A DNA stretch of 12,712 bases from NCBI GenBank assembly GCA_964636575.1, contig CAZWSE010000096.1, positions 1 to 12,712 on the forward strand, in the 5' to 3' direction. A program made the translations under genes and the position numbers. Positions 1 through 6,900 of this stretch are shown in pieces (positions within the stretch are counted from its first letter, which is position 1; every line of letters begins with the position of its first letter). Under the pieces are notes generated by a model. It made no database searches, was not told the DNA's origin, and worked only from the letters and a program-made list of their open reading frames with translations. The stretch is from CAZWSE01 sp964636575. Lineage in GTDB: Bacteria; Pseudomonadota; Alphaproteobacteria; Rhodobacterales; Rhodobacteraceae.

Positions 1-284
1 TTTTCATAGACGTTCATGTGCGGGTAAAGTCCGTAAGACTGAAACACCATCGCCACATCGCGATCTTTCGGGTCCAGATCATTGACGCGGTTGCCATCGA
101 TCAAGATCTCGCCTTCGGTGATATCCTCAAGGCCAGCAATCATCCGCATCGTGGTGGTCTTGCCGCATCCGGAAGGGCCAAGCAACACAAGAAACTCTTG
201 ATCCGCAATGGTCAGATTGAAATTGTCGACGCCGACAAAACTGCCCCATCTCTTGGACAGATTGCGCAACTCAATCTCAGCCAT
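1..284 (-). CDS. ABC importer ATP-binding protein, MalK/UgpC type (5' part only)
   Basis: This is the N-terminal 94 residues of an ABC transporter ATPase; the reading frame is open to the left edge. The ATG at 284-282 begins MAEIELRNLSKRWGS. A Walker A motif (GPSGCGKTT, residues 36-44) and a Q-loop (VFQSYGLYPHM, Gln82) are visible. The signature motif, Walker B and the C-terminal regulatory domain lie outside the window. The sequence style (AEIELRNLSKRWG, IADQEFLVLLGPSGCGKTT) matches the family that energises uptake of sugars, polyols or glycerol-3-phosphate; the substrate cannot be told from this part. The start is supported by a GGGGGA ribosome binding site 4 nt upstream. It is the first gene after maeB on the same strand, 156 nt away, with its own putative promoter and operator, so it probably leads a separate transport operon continuing leftward. 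Confidence 0.93.
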   Translation of the reverse strand, partial: MAEIELRNLSKRWGSFVGVDNFNLTIADQEFLVLLGPSGCGKTTTMRMIAGLEDITEGEILIDGNRVNDLDPKDRDVAMVFQSYGLYPHMNVYE

Positions 285-356
285 GCGTCCCCCAGTATGA
301 TTTTTGGCCAAATCGCAGCGCAGAAATTTGCAGAAGCTGCGCCGTCTAACAAAAGG

Positions 357-384
357 CTAATAGCGAAGCACTGAGTCGGGCAAG
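357..384 (-). promoter_or_regulatory. Candidate sigma-70-type promoter of the ABC ATPase gene
   Basis: On the minus strand, CTTGCC (379-384) as -35 and TATTAG (357-362) as -10 are separated by 16 bp. They lie about 75-100 nt upstream of the ATPase start. The match is moderate, but its position directly beside the palindrome at 388-409 supports it. No transcript data; assignment is by eye. Confidence 0.4.
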
Positions 385-387
385 CCC

Positions 388-409
388 TTTTTGCAAACGT
401 GTGCAAAAA
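388..409. promoter_or_regulatory. LacI-family-like operator palindrome
   Basis: TTTTTGCA (388-395) and TGCAAAAA (402-409) form perfect inverted arms around AACGTG. With the central CG step, 10 of 11 base pairs of the 22-bp element are symmetric. A-rich/T-rich arms with TGCA and a central CG are typical of LacI/GalR-family operators controlling sugar importers. It lies 3 bp upstream of the putative -35 box of the ABC ATPase gene, on the minus strand. The regulator is not encoded in the window; the LacI assignment is inference from motif shape and context. Confidence 0.6.
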
Positions 410-440
410 CCGCTTCTCCAAGCAAAGACACGCCGAAACC

Positions 441-2717
441 TTAGCCGTAACTGGACACGGGTGTCCCCGCCAAAGCCGCAATATTAAGCAAACCGCGCAC
501 AGTCACACCGGGTGTTACGATATGTGCACGGTTGCCCATGCCCATCAAAATCGGCCCAACCTCAAGCCCGTCCGCCACCATTTTCAACAGGTTGCGCGCG
601 GCACCTGCGGCATCAGAGTTGGTGTACACCAAAACGTTGGCTTTCCCGTTCAAGCGGTTGCCCGGCATCTGGCGCTCTCTCAGATCAGGGTTCAAGGCAG
701 CATCGGTGTTCATCTCGCCTTCGTACTCAAAGTCGACCTGCTCGGCCTCAAGAATGGCAAGCGCCGCGCGGGCCACTTGGCCGGACCGACTGTCAAGGTT
801 CCCGAACTGAGAGCCAGAGCACAGCGCAATCTTGGGCGTCAAACCGAAGCGCTGCACATGCCGCGCGGCAGCGACCATCGTTTCTGCCAATTGCTCGGGC
901 GTTGGTTCGTTGTTCACATGAGTGTCGGCCACGAAGATCGGGCCTTGATCCAGAATTTGCAGCGACAAGGCCCCGACGGGATGCAGCCCATCTGTCGCCA
1001 GAACCTGACTGATGTAGTTCAGATGCCACTGATACTGACCAAACAACCCGCAGATCATGCTGTCAGCCTCGCCGCGATGCACCATGATGGCCGCAATCGC
1101 GGTCGAGTTCGTGCGCATGATAGCTTTGGCTAAATCCGGCGTCGCACCTTTACGGGCCATCAGCGAATGATAGCTGCCCCAATAATCGCGGTAGCGGTGG
1201 TCATTGGTCGGGTCGACCACTTCGAAATCAACGCCTGCTTTAATGGACAACCCTTCGCGTTCAATGCGTTGTTCGATCACGTCGGGACGGCCGATCACAA
1301 TGGCGGTCTCATTCAGTTCTTCGGACATGGCCTGCACAGTCCGCAGCACACGGTCTTCTTCGCCCTCCGCAAACACAACACGGCGTTGTTCTAGACGAGC
1401 GGCTTCAAACACAGGGCGCATGATCAGCGAGGACCGGTAGACTTGGGTCATCAAGCTGGACTTATAGGCCTTCAAATCGACGTCGCGCGTAGCGACGCCA
1501 CTTTCAATTGCAGCCTTGGCAACCGCCACGGCGATGGTCGGCAGCAAGCGCGGGTCGAAAGGTTTCGGGATCAGGTAATCAGGGCCGAACGACAGACGCT
1601 CCCCCTGATAAGCCGCGCCCAGTTCTGCACTGGCGGTTTCACGAGCCAAACCGGCAATCGCCTCGACGCAGGCGACCTTCATCTCATCGGTGATCTCAGT
1701 CGCGCCCACATCAAGCGCGCCGCGGAAGATAAACGGGAAACACAGCACGTTGTTGACTTGGTTCGGATAGTCAGACCGGCCCGTCGCGATCAGGGCATCG
1801 GGTGACGCTTCGCGGGCCAGTTCTGGCATGATTTCAGGGGTGGGATTGGCCAGCGCAAAGATGATCGGATGATCGGCCATCTGCTTGACCATTTCAGGGG
1901 TCAGCAATCCGGGGCCTGAGACCCCCAAGAACAGATCAGCGCCTTCCATCGCTTCCATCACGGACCGCTTTTCAGTGGCCTTGGCAAACTCGGCTTTCTC
2001 GGCATTCAGATCGTTGCGTTGAGTATGTACGACCCCTTTGCTGTCAAGCATGGTGATGTTGTCTTTTTGGGCGCCCATCACCATCATCATCTTCAAGCAC
2101 GCGATGCCCGCAGCGCCTGCACCAAGGGCGACGATCTTGATATCTTCGATCTTTTTGTTTGCGACCCGCAACGCATTGCTGGCAGCAGCGGCGGCCACGA
2201 TGGCGGTTCCGTGCTGGTCATCGTGGAACACAGGGATGCCCATGCGTTCACGGCAAATGCGCTCAACAACAAAGCAATCAGGGGCCTTGATGTCCTCAAG
2301 GTTCACAGCGCCAAAGGTCGGCTCCAACCTGCACACCAAATCCGCCAGTTTTTCGGGATCAGGTTCGTTCACCTCAATGTCAAAACAATCGATGTCTGCG
2401 AACTTTTTGAACAGGACCGCCTTGCCTTCCATCACCGGTTTAGAGGCCTGCGCACCAATGTCGCCCAAGCCCAAAACGGCCGTCCCGTTGGAGATCACAG
2501 CAACCAAGTTTCCCTTGGCCGTGTAGCGAAAGGCGTCACTTGGGTTCTTTTCGATCTCGGTGCAAGCTTCGGCCACACCCGGGGAATAGGCACGGCTGAG
2601 GTCGCGACCCGTGGTCATCGGCTTGGTGGCGCGAATTTCCAGTTTACCGGGTTTGGGAAACTCATGATATTTCAATGCCGCCTGACGGTCAGCCGCTTGT
2701 TTGGTGTCTTCAGTCAT
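441..2717 (-). CDS. maeB: NADP-dependent malic enzyme, MaeB type with C-terminal phosphotransacetylase-like domain
   Basis: Oxidative decarboxylation of L-malate to pyruvate and CO2, normally with NADP+, in the cytoplasm; in organic-acid users it feeds pyruvate and NADPH. The 758-residue product matches the usual length of the fused MaeB form. Residues 1 to about 425 are the malic enzyme part: GRDLSRAYSPGVAEAC (37-52), the KPVMEGKAVLFKKFADID stretch (93-110), FHDDQHGT (164-171) and a dinucleotide-binding GAGAAG (199-204). Residues from about 428 to 758 resemble phosphotransacetylase; in this family that part is usually regulatory (acetyl-CoA response) rather than catalytic. The start lies 3 nt after the gap stop codon, with GGGGGA (2727-2732) as ribosome binding site, so the two genes are almost certainly co-transcribed and probably translationally coupled. 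NADP rather than NAD use is inferred from family membership. Confidence 0.96.
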   Translation of the reverse strand: MTEDTKQAADRQAALKYHEFPKPGKLEIRATKPMTTGRDLSRAYSPGVAEACTEIEKNPSDAFRYTAKGNLVAVISNGTAVLGLGDIGAQASKPVMEGKAVLFKKFADIDCFDIEVNEPDPEKLADLVCRLEPTFGAVNLEDIKAPDCFVVERICRERMGIPVFHDDQHGTAIVAAAAASNALRVANKKIEDIKIVALGAGAAGIACLKMMMVMGAQKDNITMLDSKGVVHTQRNDLNAEKAEFAKATEKRSVMEAMEGADLFLGVSGPGLLTPEMVKQMADHPIIFALANPTPEIMPELAREASPDALIATGRSDYPNQVNNVLCFPFIFRGALDVGATEITDEMKVACVEAIAGLARETASAELGAAYQGERLSFGPDYLIPKPFDPRLLPTIAVAVAKAAIESGVATRDVDLKAYKSSLMTQVYRSSLIMRPVFEAARLEQRRVVFAEGEEDRVLRTVQAMSEELNETAIVIGRPDVIEQRIEREGLSIKAGVDFEVVDPTNDHRYRDYWGSYHSLMARKGATPDLAKAIMRTNSTAIAAIMVHRGEADSMICGLFGQYQWHLNYISQVLATDGLHPVGALSLQILDQGPIFVADTHVNNEPTPEQLAETMVAAARHVQRFGLTPKIALCSGSQFGNLDSRSGQVARAALAILEAEQVDFEYEGEMNTDAALNPDLRERQMPGNRLNGKANVLVYTNSDAAGAARNLLKMVADGLEVGPILMGMGNRAHIVTPGVTVRGLLNIAALAGTPVSSYG

Positions 2718-2720
2718 CTG

Positions 2721-3728
2721 TCAGTGTCCCCCACCCGTTGTCGCGCCCATTCTAAGCGCCACATCAATCATTCTGTTCGAAAAGCCCCATTCGTTGTCGT
2801 ACCAACCAAAGAGCCTTGTGAAATCGGGGCCAACAATGGTCTCAGGGCCTGCAAGGATCAGCGATTCAGGCCGCCCTTTCAGATCACTTGAAACCAGCGG
2901 CTTGTCAGTCCATCCGATCACGTCAGGCGATCCTATCGCAGCGCGCAGCCAATCAACACCGTCCTTCACAGGTTTTTTGAACCGGACCGTTAGATCAATC
3001 GCGGAAACGGAAGCCACTGGCACCCGCACTGCTGTCACAGTCACCAGACCTGCCAGTTCAGGCAGAACTCTTCCGATCATCTTGGCCGCACTTGTTGTTG
3101 TTGGCACCATCGACAAAGCCGCCGCGCGACTGCGGGCCAGATCAGGACCGGGCTTATCAATAGTCGGCTGGCTGCTTGTATAGCAATGAATGGTTGTCAT
3201 ATGCGCACTGCTGATCCCGAACTGGTCGTTCAGAACCTTCAAGATCGGAGCCAGCGCGTTGGTCGTGCAAGATGCGTTTGAGACGATCCGTTGATCCGTA
3301 AGGCCATCATCATTGGCCCCTAAGACAACCGTGAAATCCGCCGCCGGCGACGGGCCAGAAATCAGCACCCTGCCGGCGCCGGCTGTCAGCCCTTGTTCGG
3401 CCACCAACCGGCTGTTTGCGCGGCCTGTACACTCCAAGACAATATCCACGTCGCTCAGATCAACCCGATCCAAAGCCGCTTGCGAGGTAAACCGAATGCT
3501 GCGCCCATTGATCACCAGAGCATCTTTGGCGGTCTCCACTGTCCCTGCAAACACGCCCGACACACTGTCATATTCAAACAAGTAGGCGCAAGTTTCTAAG
3601 GTGGCGATGTCGTTGATGCACACAACCTCGATGCCCGCATCCGCGCGCGCAGTGCTCAGCAACCGGACAATCGTGCGCCCAATGCGCCCGAAACCGTTCA
3701 CGGCAACACGGATGGGTTTGCGGGTCAT
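2721..3728 (-). CDS. gap: Type I glyceraldehyde-3-phosphate dehydrogenase, divergent (GapA/Epd-like)
   Basis: NAD-dependent phosphorylating oxidation of glyceraldehyde-3-phosphate, or the reverse in gluconeogenesis, in the cytoplasm. The 335-residue length is typical. Seen: Rossmann motif NGFGRIGR (11-18), Asp40 in IND as in NAD-specific forms, catalytic Cys154 in SNASCTTN, catalytic His181 in TTIHCYT, and PTTTSAAK and AVRVP of the phosphate sites. It departs from classical GAPDH: the usual SAPSK segment reads SGPSP, the Gly of TTTGAAK is Ser, and a loop near residues 270-285 looks short. Stretches such as TTIH, PDL-RSRAA and AIDL-V-KKPVK recall erythrose-4-phosphate dehydrogenase (Epd), so that activity is an alternative. 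The ATG at 3728 is the only start that keeps the normal N-terminus, although no strong ribosome binding site precedes it. maeB follows after 3 nt. Confidence 0.93.
   Translation of the reverse strand: MTRKPIRVAVNGFGRIGRTIVRLLSTARADAGIEVVCINDIATLETCAYLFEYDSVSGVFAGTVETAKDALVINGRSIRFTSQAALDRVDLSDVDIVLECTGRANSRLVAEQGLTAGAGRVLISGPSPAADFTVVLGANDDGLTDQRIVSNASCTTNALAPILKVLNDQFGISSAHMTTIHCYTSSQPTIDKPGPDLARSRAAALSMVPTTTSAAKMIGRVLPELAGLVTVTAVRVPVASVSAIDLTVRFKKPVKDGVDWLRAAIGSPDVIGWTDKPLVSSDLKGRPESLILAGPETIVGPDFTRLFGWYDNEWGFSNRMIDVALRMGATTGGGH
2727..2732 (-). promoter_or_regulatory. Ribosome binding site of maeB inside the gap 3' end
   Basis: GGGGGA on the minus strand lies 9 nt upstream of the maeB ATG. 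It is formed by the Gly codons of the Gly-Gly-Gly-His tail of the gap product, so maeB initiation depends on a site that ribosomes finishing gap pass over. Confidence 0.6.
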
Positions 3729-3772
3729 AAGGCTGGCCAGTCATGTCAAAGGGTGAATGAAATCGCAGATCG

Positions 3773-3787
3773 TATATCCGCGATATA
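3773..3787. repeat. Short palindrome overlapping the gap -10 region
   Basis: TATATC (3773-3778), CGC, GATATA (3782-3787): a perfect 6-bp inverted repeat with a 3-nt centre. Its right arm coincides with the putative -10 box of the gap-maeB promoter, the usual place for a repressor site, but no known regulator motif is recognised. The A/T-rich composition means it could also be chance. Confidence 0.35.
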
Positions 3788-3811
3788 GCCAACCGGTCGA
3801 TGAATAGTCAA
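3782..3811 (-). promoter_or_regulatory. Candidate promoter of gap-maeB
   Basis: On the minus strand, TTGACT (3806-3811) and TATATC (3782-3787) are separated by 18 bp, giving an estimated leader of about 45-50 nt before the gap ATG. It sits wholly in the 89-bp gap after the sulfatase stop codon. No hairpin-plus-T-run terminator is visible after the sulfatase gene, so some read-through from upstream is possible. Confidence 0.55.
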
Positions 3812-3817
3812 ACGGGC

Positions 3818-5308
3818 TTAAGGGGTCTCATATTGAAAAACCGGCGCCCAGTCTTGCCCCCAAACTTCTCGCCAGAACGGGATCCGCACAGAGTTTTGAA
3901 GAGGCACACCACCAGCCCATAAATCAGCGCGCGCTTGGGCGTGGCTTTCGAAATACTTCTGCACCATATCCCGCAGCCTGTGTTCGACCTTGGAATAGGC
4001 TGTGTCGCCGGACAGGTTTGTGGTCTCTGCCGGATCAGCTTTCAAATCAAACAAAGCATCTGTCAAAGGCTCTGACTCGTTCCCATCAAAGCGCTTGAAA
4101 TAGGCCCAGTCTGGTGTCCGTACCACGCGGGTTTCTTCTTGCTCGGCGAACACGACGTCATCGCCCCAATCCACCAAAGGTTGCCCCCTCAAAAGCGGAG
4201 CGAAATCTCGGCTCGCAAGTGCGGCTTCTGGATCTGACAAAGGCACGTCCGCGTAGCTCAGGATCGTGGAAAAAAGATCCATGTTCGAGACCATCAAGGA
4301 TGATCTTACACCTTCAGCGGTCACCCCCCTGTGACGCACAATCATCGGCACAGAATGGGCGGCGCGGTGCAGGTTCGACGGGAAACATGCGGCCCCGTGC
4401 CCCCAAAACCCATGGTGCCCAAGCGATAACCCATGGTCGGTTGTGAAGACCACCAAGGTATCTTCAGCGACCCCGTGCTGTTCAAGGGCCGCAATGACCT
4501 GACCCACCCCATCATCCACCATCGAGATCTGGGCATAATAGTTGCGCAACGTCGCAAGATCATTCGGCGCGCGCATCAACATCGACAGGTCAAGGTCTTT
4601 CGACGACCGCGCCTGCGCCCGCACAAAACCATCCACGGCTTCCTTGGACAGCCCTTCCCTCGGGATCGTCGTCATAGGGCAATCAGCATAGCGGTCGGTA
4701 TGCCGACACGCGATGTCTTCTTTGGTGGCAGGCCAATGGCCATAGGGCGCTGGATAGGTCAGGAACAGAAAGAACGGATCCTCAGCATTCGCCTGATCCG
4801 CAATGAAATCCGTCGCCTTCCCAGTGAAGAAATCAACCGAATGGCCGGTCTGAGCATAGCTCGACCCGTTGTCGAAAATGGTGTTGTTGTAAAAGCTGCG
4901 CACATGCCCGTCTTCAAGGGTCACCCAATGGTCGAAGCCTTCGGCGGGCGTTGTGCTTTCACCTAAGTGGTACTTGCCAATCAAAGCGGTCGAATAGCCG
5001 CCTGCTTTAAGACATTTGGGCAAGGTCTGCATCCCATCCAGCGCATGCCACCCCTTAGGCCAAGGCGCAGTCCCACGGTCATCCAGCCATGAATGAACGC
5101 CGTGCTGCGATGGCAGTTGACCGGTCAAGACAGACGCGCGACAGGGCGAACAGAACGCGTTCGGGCAAAACGCATTGTCAAAGGTCATGCCCTCAGCAGA
5201 CAGTCGATCCAGATGCGGTGTATGCACTTCGGAATTACCATAGCATCCAAGCGTTTCAGCCTGCTGGTTGTCGGTGAAAATCAGAACGATGTTCGGCTTC
5301 TTAGACAC
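3818..5308 (-). CDS. Type I (formylglycine) sulfatase, second of the pair
   Basis: Predicted hydrolase of a sulfate ester, 496 residues from the GTG at 5308. The N-terminus MSKKPNIVLIFTDNQQ carries the first metal-ligand region (TDNQ). The modification motif is CSPCR, within FCSPCRASVLTG, whose Cys would become formylglycine. GKYH and the second metal region TTDHG follow, then the C-terminal sub-domain with ALFDLKADPAETTNLS. Where many sulfatases have an active-site Lys after this (W-G-K), this protein has GFWGHG. No signal peptide or lipobox is seen, so it is probably cytoplasmic. An ATG at 5344 is in frame but would overlap the preceding gene by 32 nt and add 12 residues unlike the family; neither start has a strong ribosome binding site. 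The GTG lies 4 nt after the upstream sulfatase stop, suggesting translational coupling. Substrate unknown; phosphonate or phosphate ester hydrolysis is an alternative. Confidence 0.92.
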   Translation of the reverse strand: MSKKPNIVLIFTDNQQAETLGCYGNSEVHTPHLDRLSAEGMTFDNAFCPNAFCSPCRASVLTGQLPSQHGVHSWLDDRGTAPWPKGWHALDGMQTLPKCLKAGGYSTALIGKYHLGESTTPAEGFDHWVTLEDGHVRSFYNNTIFDNGSSYAQTGHSVDFFTGKATDFIADQANAEDPFFLFLTYPAPYGHWPATKEDIACRHTDRYADCPMTTIPREGLSKEAVDGFVRAQARSSKDLDLSMLMRAPNDLATLRNYYAQISMVDDGVGQVIAALEQHGVAEDTLVVFTTDHGLSLGHHGFWGHGAACFPSNLHRAAHSVPMIVRHRGVTAEGVRSSLMVSNMDLFSTILSYADVPLSDPEAALASRDFAPLLRGQPLVDWGDDVVFAEQEETRVVRTPDWAYFKRFDGNESEPLTDALFDLKADPAETTNLSGDTAYSKVEHRLRDMVQKYFESHAQARADLWAGGVPLQNSVRIPFWREVWGQDWAPVFQYETP

Positions 5309-5312
5309 GCGA

Positions 5313-6875
5313 TCAGGCCATACGGTCAGCAAAGGGGCTTTCATCCATTTGCGCCGTCAGATGGTGGTTCATCCGCTCAGACAAATGGGCACGCGTTGCG
5401 AAGTGATCAGGGTGATCCCAAAGGTTGTGGGATTCCGTTGGGTCATTGACCAGATCATAAAGCTCACCCCAATCCTGTCCGCCGTAGATGGTATAGCGCC
5501 ACTGGGGCGTGACCAGCGCGCGCACCCGTGACGGGGTTTCAAAGCCTAGCCGTTTGCCGCCGTCATTGTATTCGATCAACACCTCATCGCGCACTGTGTC
5601 GGCACCCTCCAACACAGGCTTAAGGCTTTTGCCCTGATTGCCGTTAAACGGCTCTAACCCCACGCGATCAAGGATCGTCGCAGCCAGATCAACGGTCGAA
5701 GCCAAGGCATCGCTTGACCCAGCGGCGCGGCTATCGGGGTCAGACCAAATGAACGGCACGCGGGTGATGCTTCGAAACGGCAACGCACCTTTCAGCAGCA
5801 TGTTGTAATCGCCCAAGTAGTCCCCGTGATCTGAATTGAAACAGACAACCGTGTTGTCCAACTGACCATTCCGCTCAAGGGCTGCCATGACATCGCCGAT
5901 GGCGTCATCCACAAAAGCGATCATGCCAGCGGTCAAGGCCATCGCCTCTTTCAACTGTTGATCGTTTAGCATCATGGCCGTCTGAGGGGTCGTCTGCCCG
6001 CCCGCCTTCTTCCAATTGCCATGCAACCATTCCATCGGAGGGGTCGGATTTTGATGGGCCGCGTAAGGCAGTTCCACGTCGAAATCATCAGGCGAATACA
6101 TATCCCAATACTTGCCCGGGGGATTGAATGGATGGTGCGGATCAGGGAAGGAAATGAAGGTGAAAAACGGCGCGTCGTCGTCCGCCAAACTGTCCAAATG
6201 CGCAATCGCCTGATCACGGATATAGGCCGTGGGGTAAAGCTCTTCCGGGATAGGCGTGCGGTTCGCCTGTGGGCACGTATAGTCATGCGGCAACTGGTTT
6301 GCGGGATCGTGCAGGGCCTCCCAATCCTCAGCTTGATCGCGGAACCATTGCTGGTAGTGGCCACCACATTTGTCACCATGAGAGGTCACCATATCAACGT
6401 GGTCATATCCATAGTACGGCGTCTTGAAATCGTACCTTGTGTCAGATGCATAACGGCTGGGTTCTTCCTGCCGGTAGTCCTGTTCATCCAAGGCCCAAGC
6501 ATCTGGGCGACCTGCGACCTCGTCCGCTTTGACACCCATCGGGGGAATATCTGTAAAGGGTTGCAGGTGGCTCTTCCCGATTGCGGCGGTGTGGTATCCA
6601 GCCTCAGCCAATTGCCCAACAAAGGTATTCGCGTTTAGCGGCAAGCGCGCGCCGTTGTACCGCAGCCCATGCAGGCTCGGATAGCGGCCCGTCAGCAAGG
6701 AAGCCCGATTGGGCATGCACACAGGCGACGCCGCATGAAAGTTGTCAAACCGCATTCCTTTGGCCGCAATCGCATCGATGTTTGGCGTTTTGACCACGGG
6801 ATGCCCGTAGCAGCCCAGCCAATCGGCCCGCTGTTGATCAGTGATAAAGAACACAAAGTTCGGACGCTTGGTCAT
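5313..6875 (-). CDS. Type I (formylglycine) sulfatase, first of the pair
   Basis: Alkaline-phosphatase-superfamily sulfatase of 520 residues. Visible residues: Asp13 in FITDQQRAD (metal), the modification motif CMPNR at 53-57 in CMPNRASLLTGRYPSLHG, Lys101 and His103 in GKSHL, His247/His248 in FPDPHHPF, Asp349 and His350 in NSDHGD (metal), and Lys362 in LLKGALPFR. The C-terminal sub-domain ends with LYDLVNDPTESHNLWDHP. It therefore has the full active-site set. The start at 6875 is fixed by AGGAG 9 nt upstream; a longer in-frame extension to 6953 would overlap the permease gene and does not resemble the family. There is no signal peptide. It follows the TRAP permease by 25 nt and precedes the second sulfatase by 4 nt, so both should be made with the transporter. 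It lacks recognisable choline-sulfatase features (no BetC-like C-terminus), so choline sulfate is not supported. Aryl or alkyl sulfate, or phosphonate monoester, are possible substrates. Confidence 0.93.
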   Translation of the reverse strand: MTKRPNFVFFITDQQRADWLGCYGHPVVKTPNIDAIAAKGMRFDNFHAASPVCMPNRASLLTGRYPSLHGLRYNGARLPLNANTFVGQLAEAGYHTAAIGKSHLQPFTDIPPMGVKADEVAGRPDAWALDEQDYRQEEPSRYASDTRYDFKTPYYGYDHVDMVTSHGDKCGGHYQQWFRDQAEDWEALHDPANQLPHDYTCPQANRTPIPEELYPTAYIRDQAIAHLDSLADDDAPFFTFISFPDPHHPFNPPGKYWDMYSPDDFDVELPYAAHQNPTPPMEWLHGNWKKAGGQTTPQTAMMLNDQQLKEAMALTAGMIAFVDDAIGDVMAALERNGQLDNTVVCFNSDHGDYLGDYNMLLKGALPFRSITRVPFIWSDPDSRAAGSSDALASTVDLAATILDRVGLEPFNGNQGKSLKPVLEGADTVRDEVLIEYNDGGKRLGFETPSRVRALVTPQWRYTIYGGQDWGELYDLVNDPTESHNLWDHPDHFATRAHLSERMNHHLTAQMDESPFADRMA

Positions 6876-6884
6876 TAGGTGTCG

Positions 6885-6889
6885 CTCCT
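6885..6889 (-). promoter_or_regulatory. Ribosome binding site fixing the start of the first sulfatase
   Basis: AGGAG on the minus strand, 9 nt before the ATG at 6875, within the 25-nt gap after the permease stop. It decides for the 520-residue form over the 546-residue extension. Confidence 0.7.
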
Positions 6890-6900
6890 GTCCTTTTGGG

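Noticed and set aside
405..423. Possible rho-independent terminator for maeB (GCTT-GGAG-AAGC then GGTTTTT on the minus strand)
   Set aside because: The stem is only 4 bp and the T-run is better explained as an arm of the LacI-type palindrome; too weak to list as a feature.
399..1133. 244-residue open frame on the plus strand
   Set aside because: It lies almost entirely antisense to maeB, has no family-like motifs and no ribosome binding site; it is a shadow of the GC-rich coding frame.
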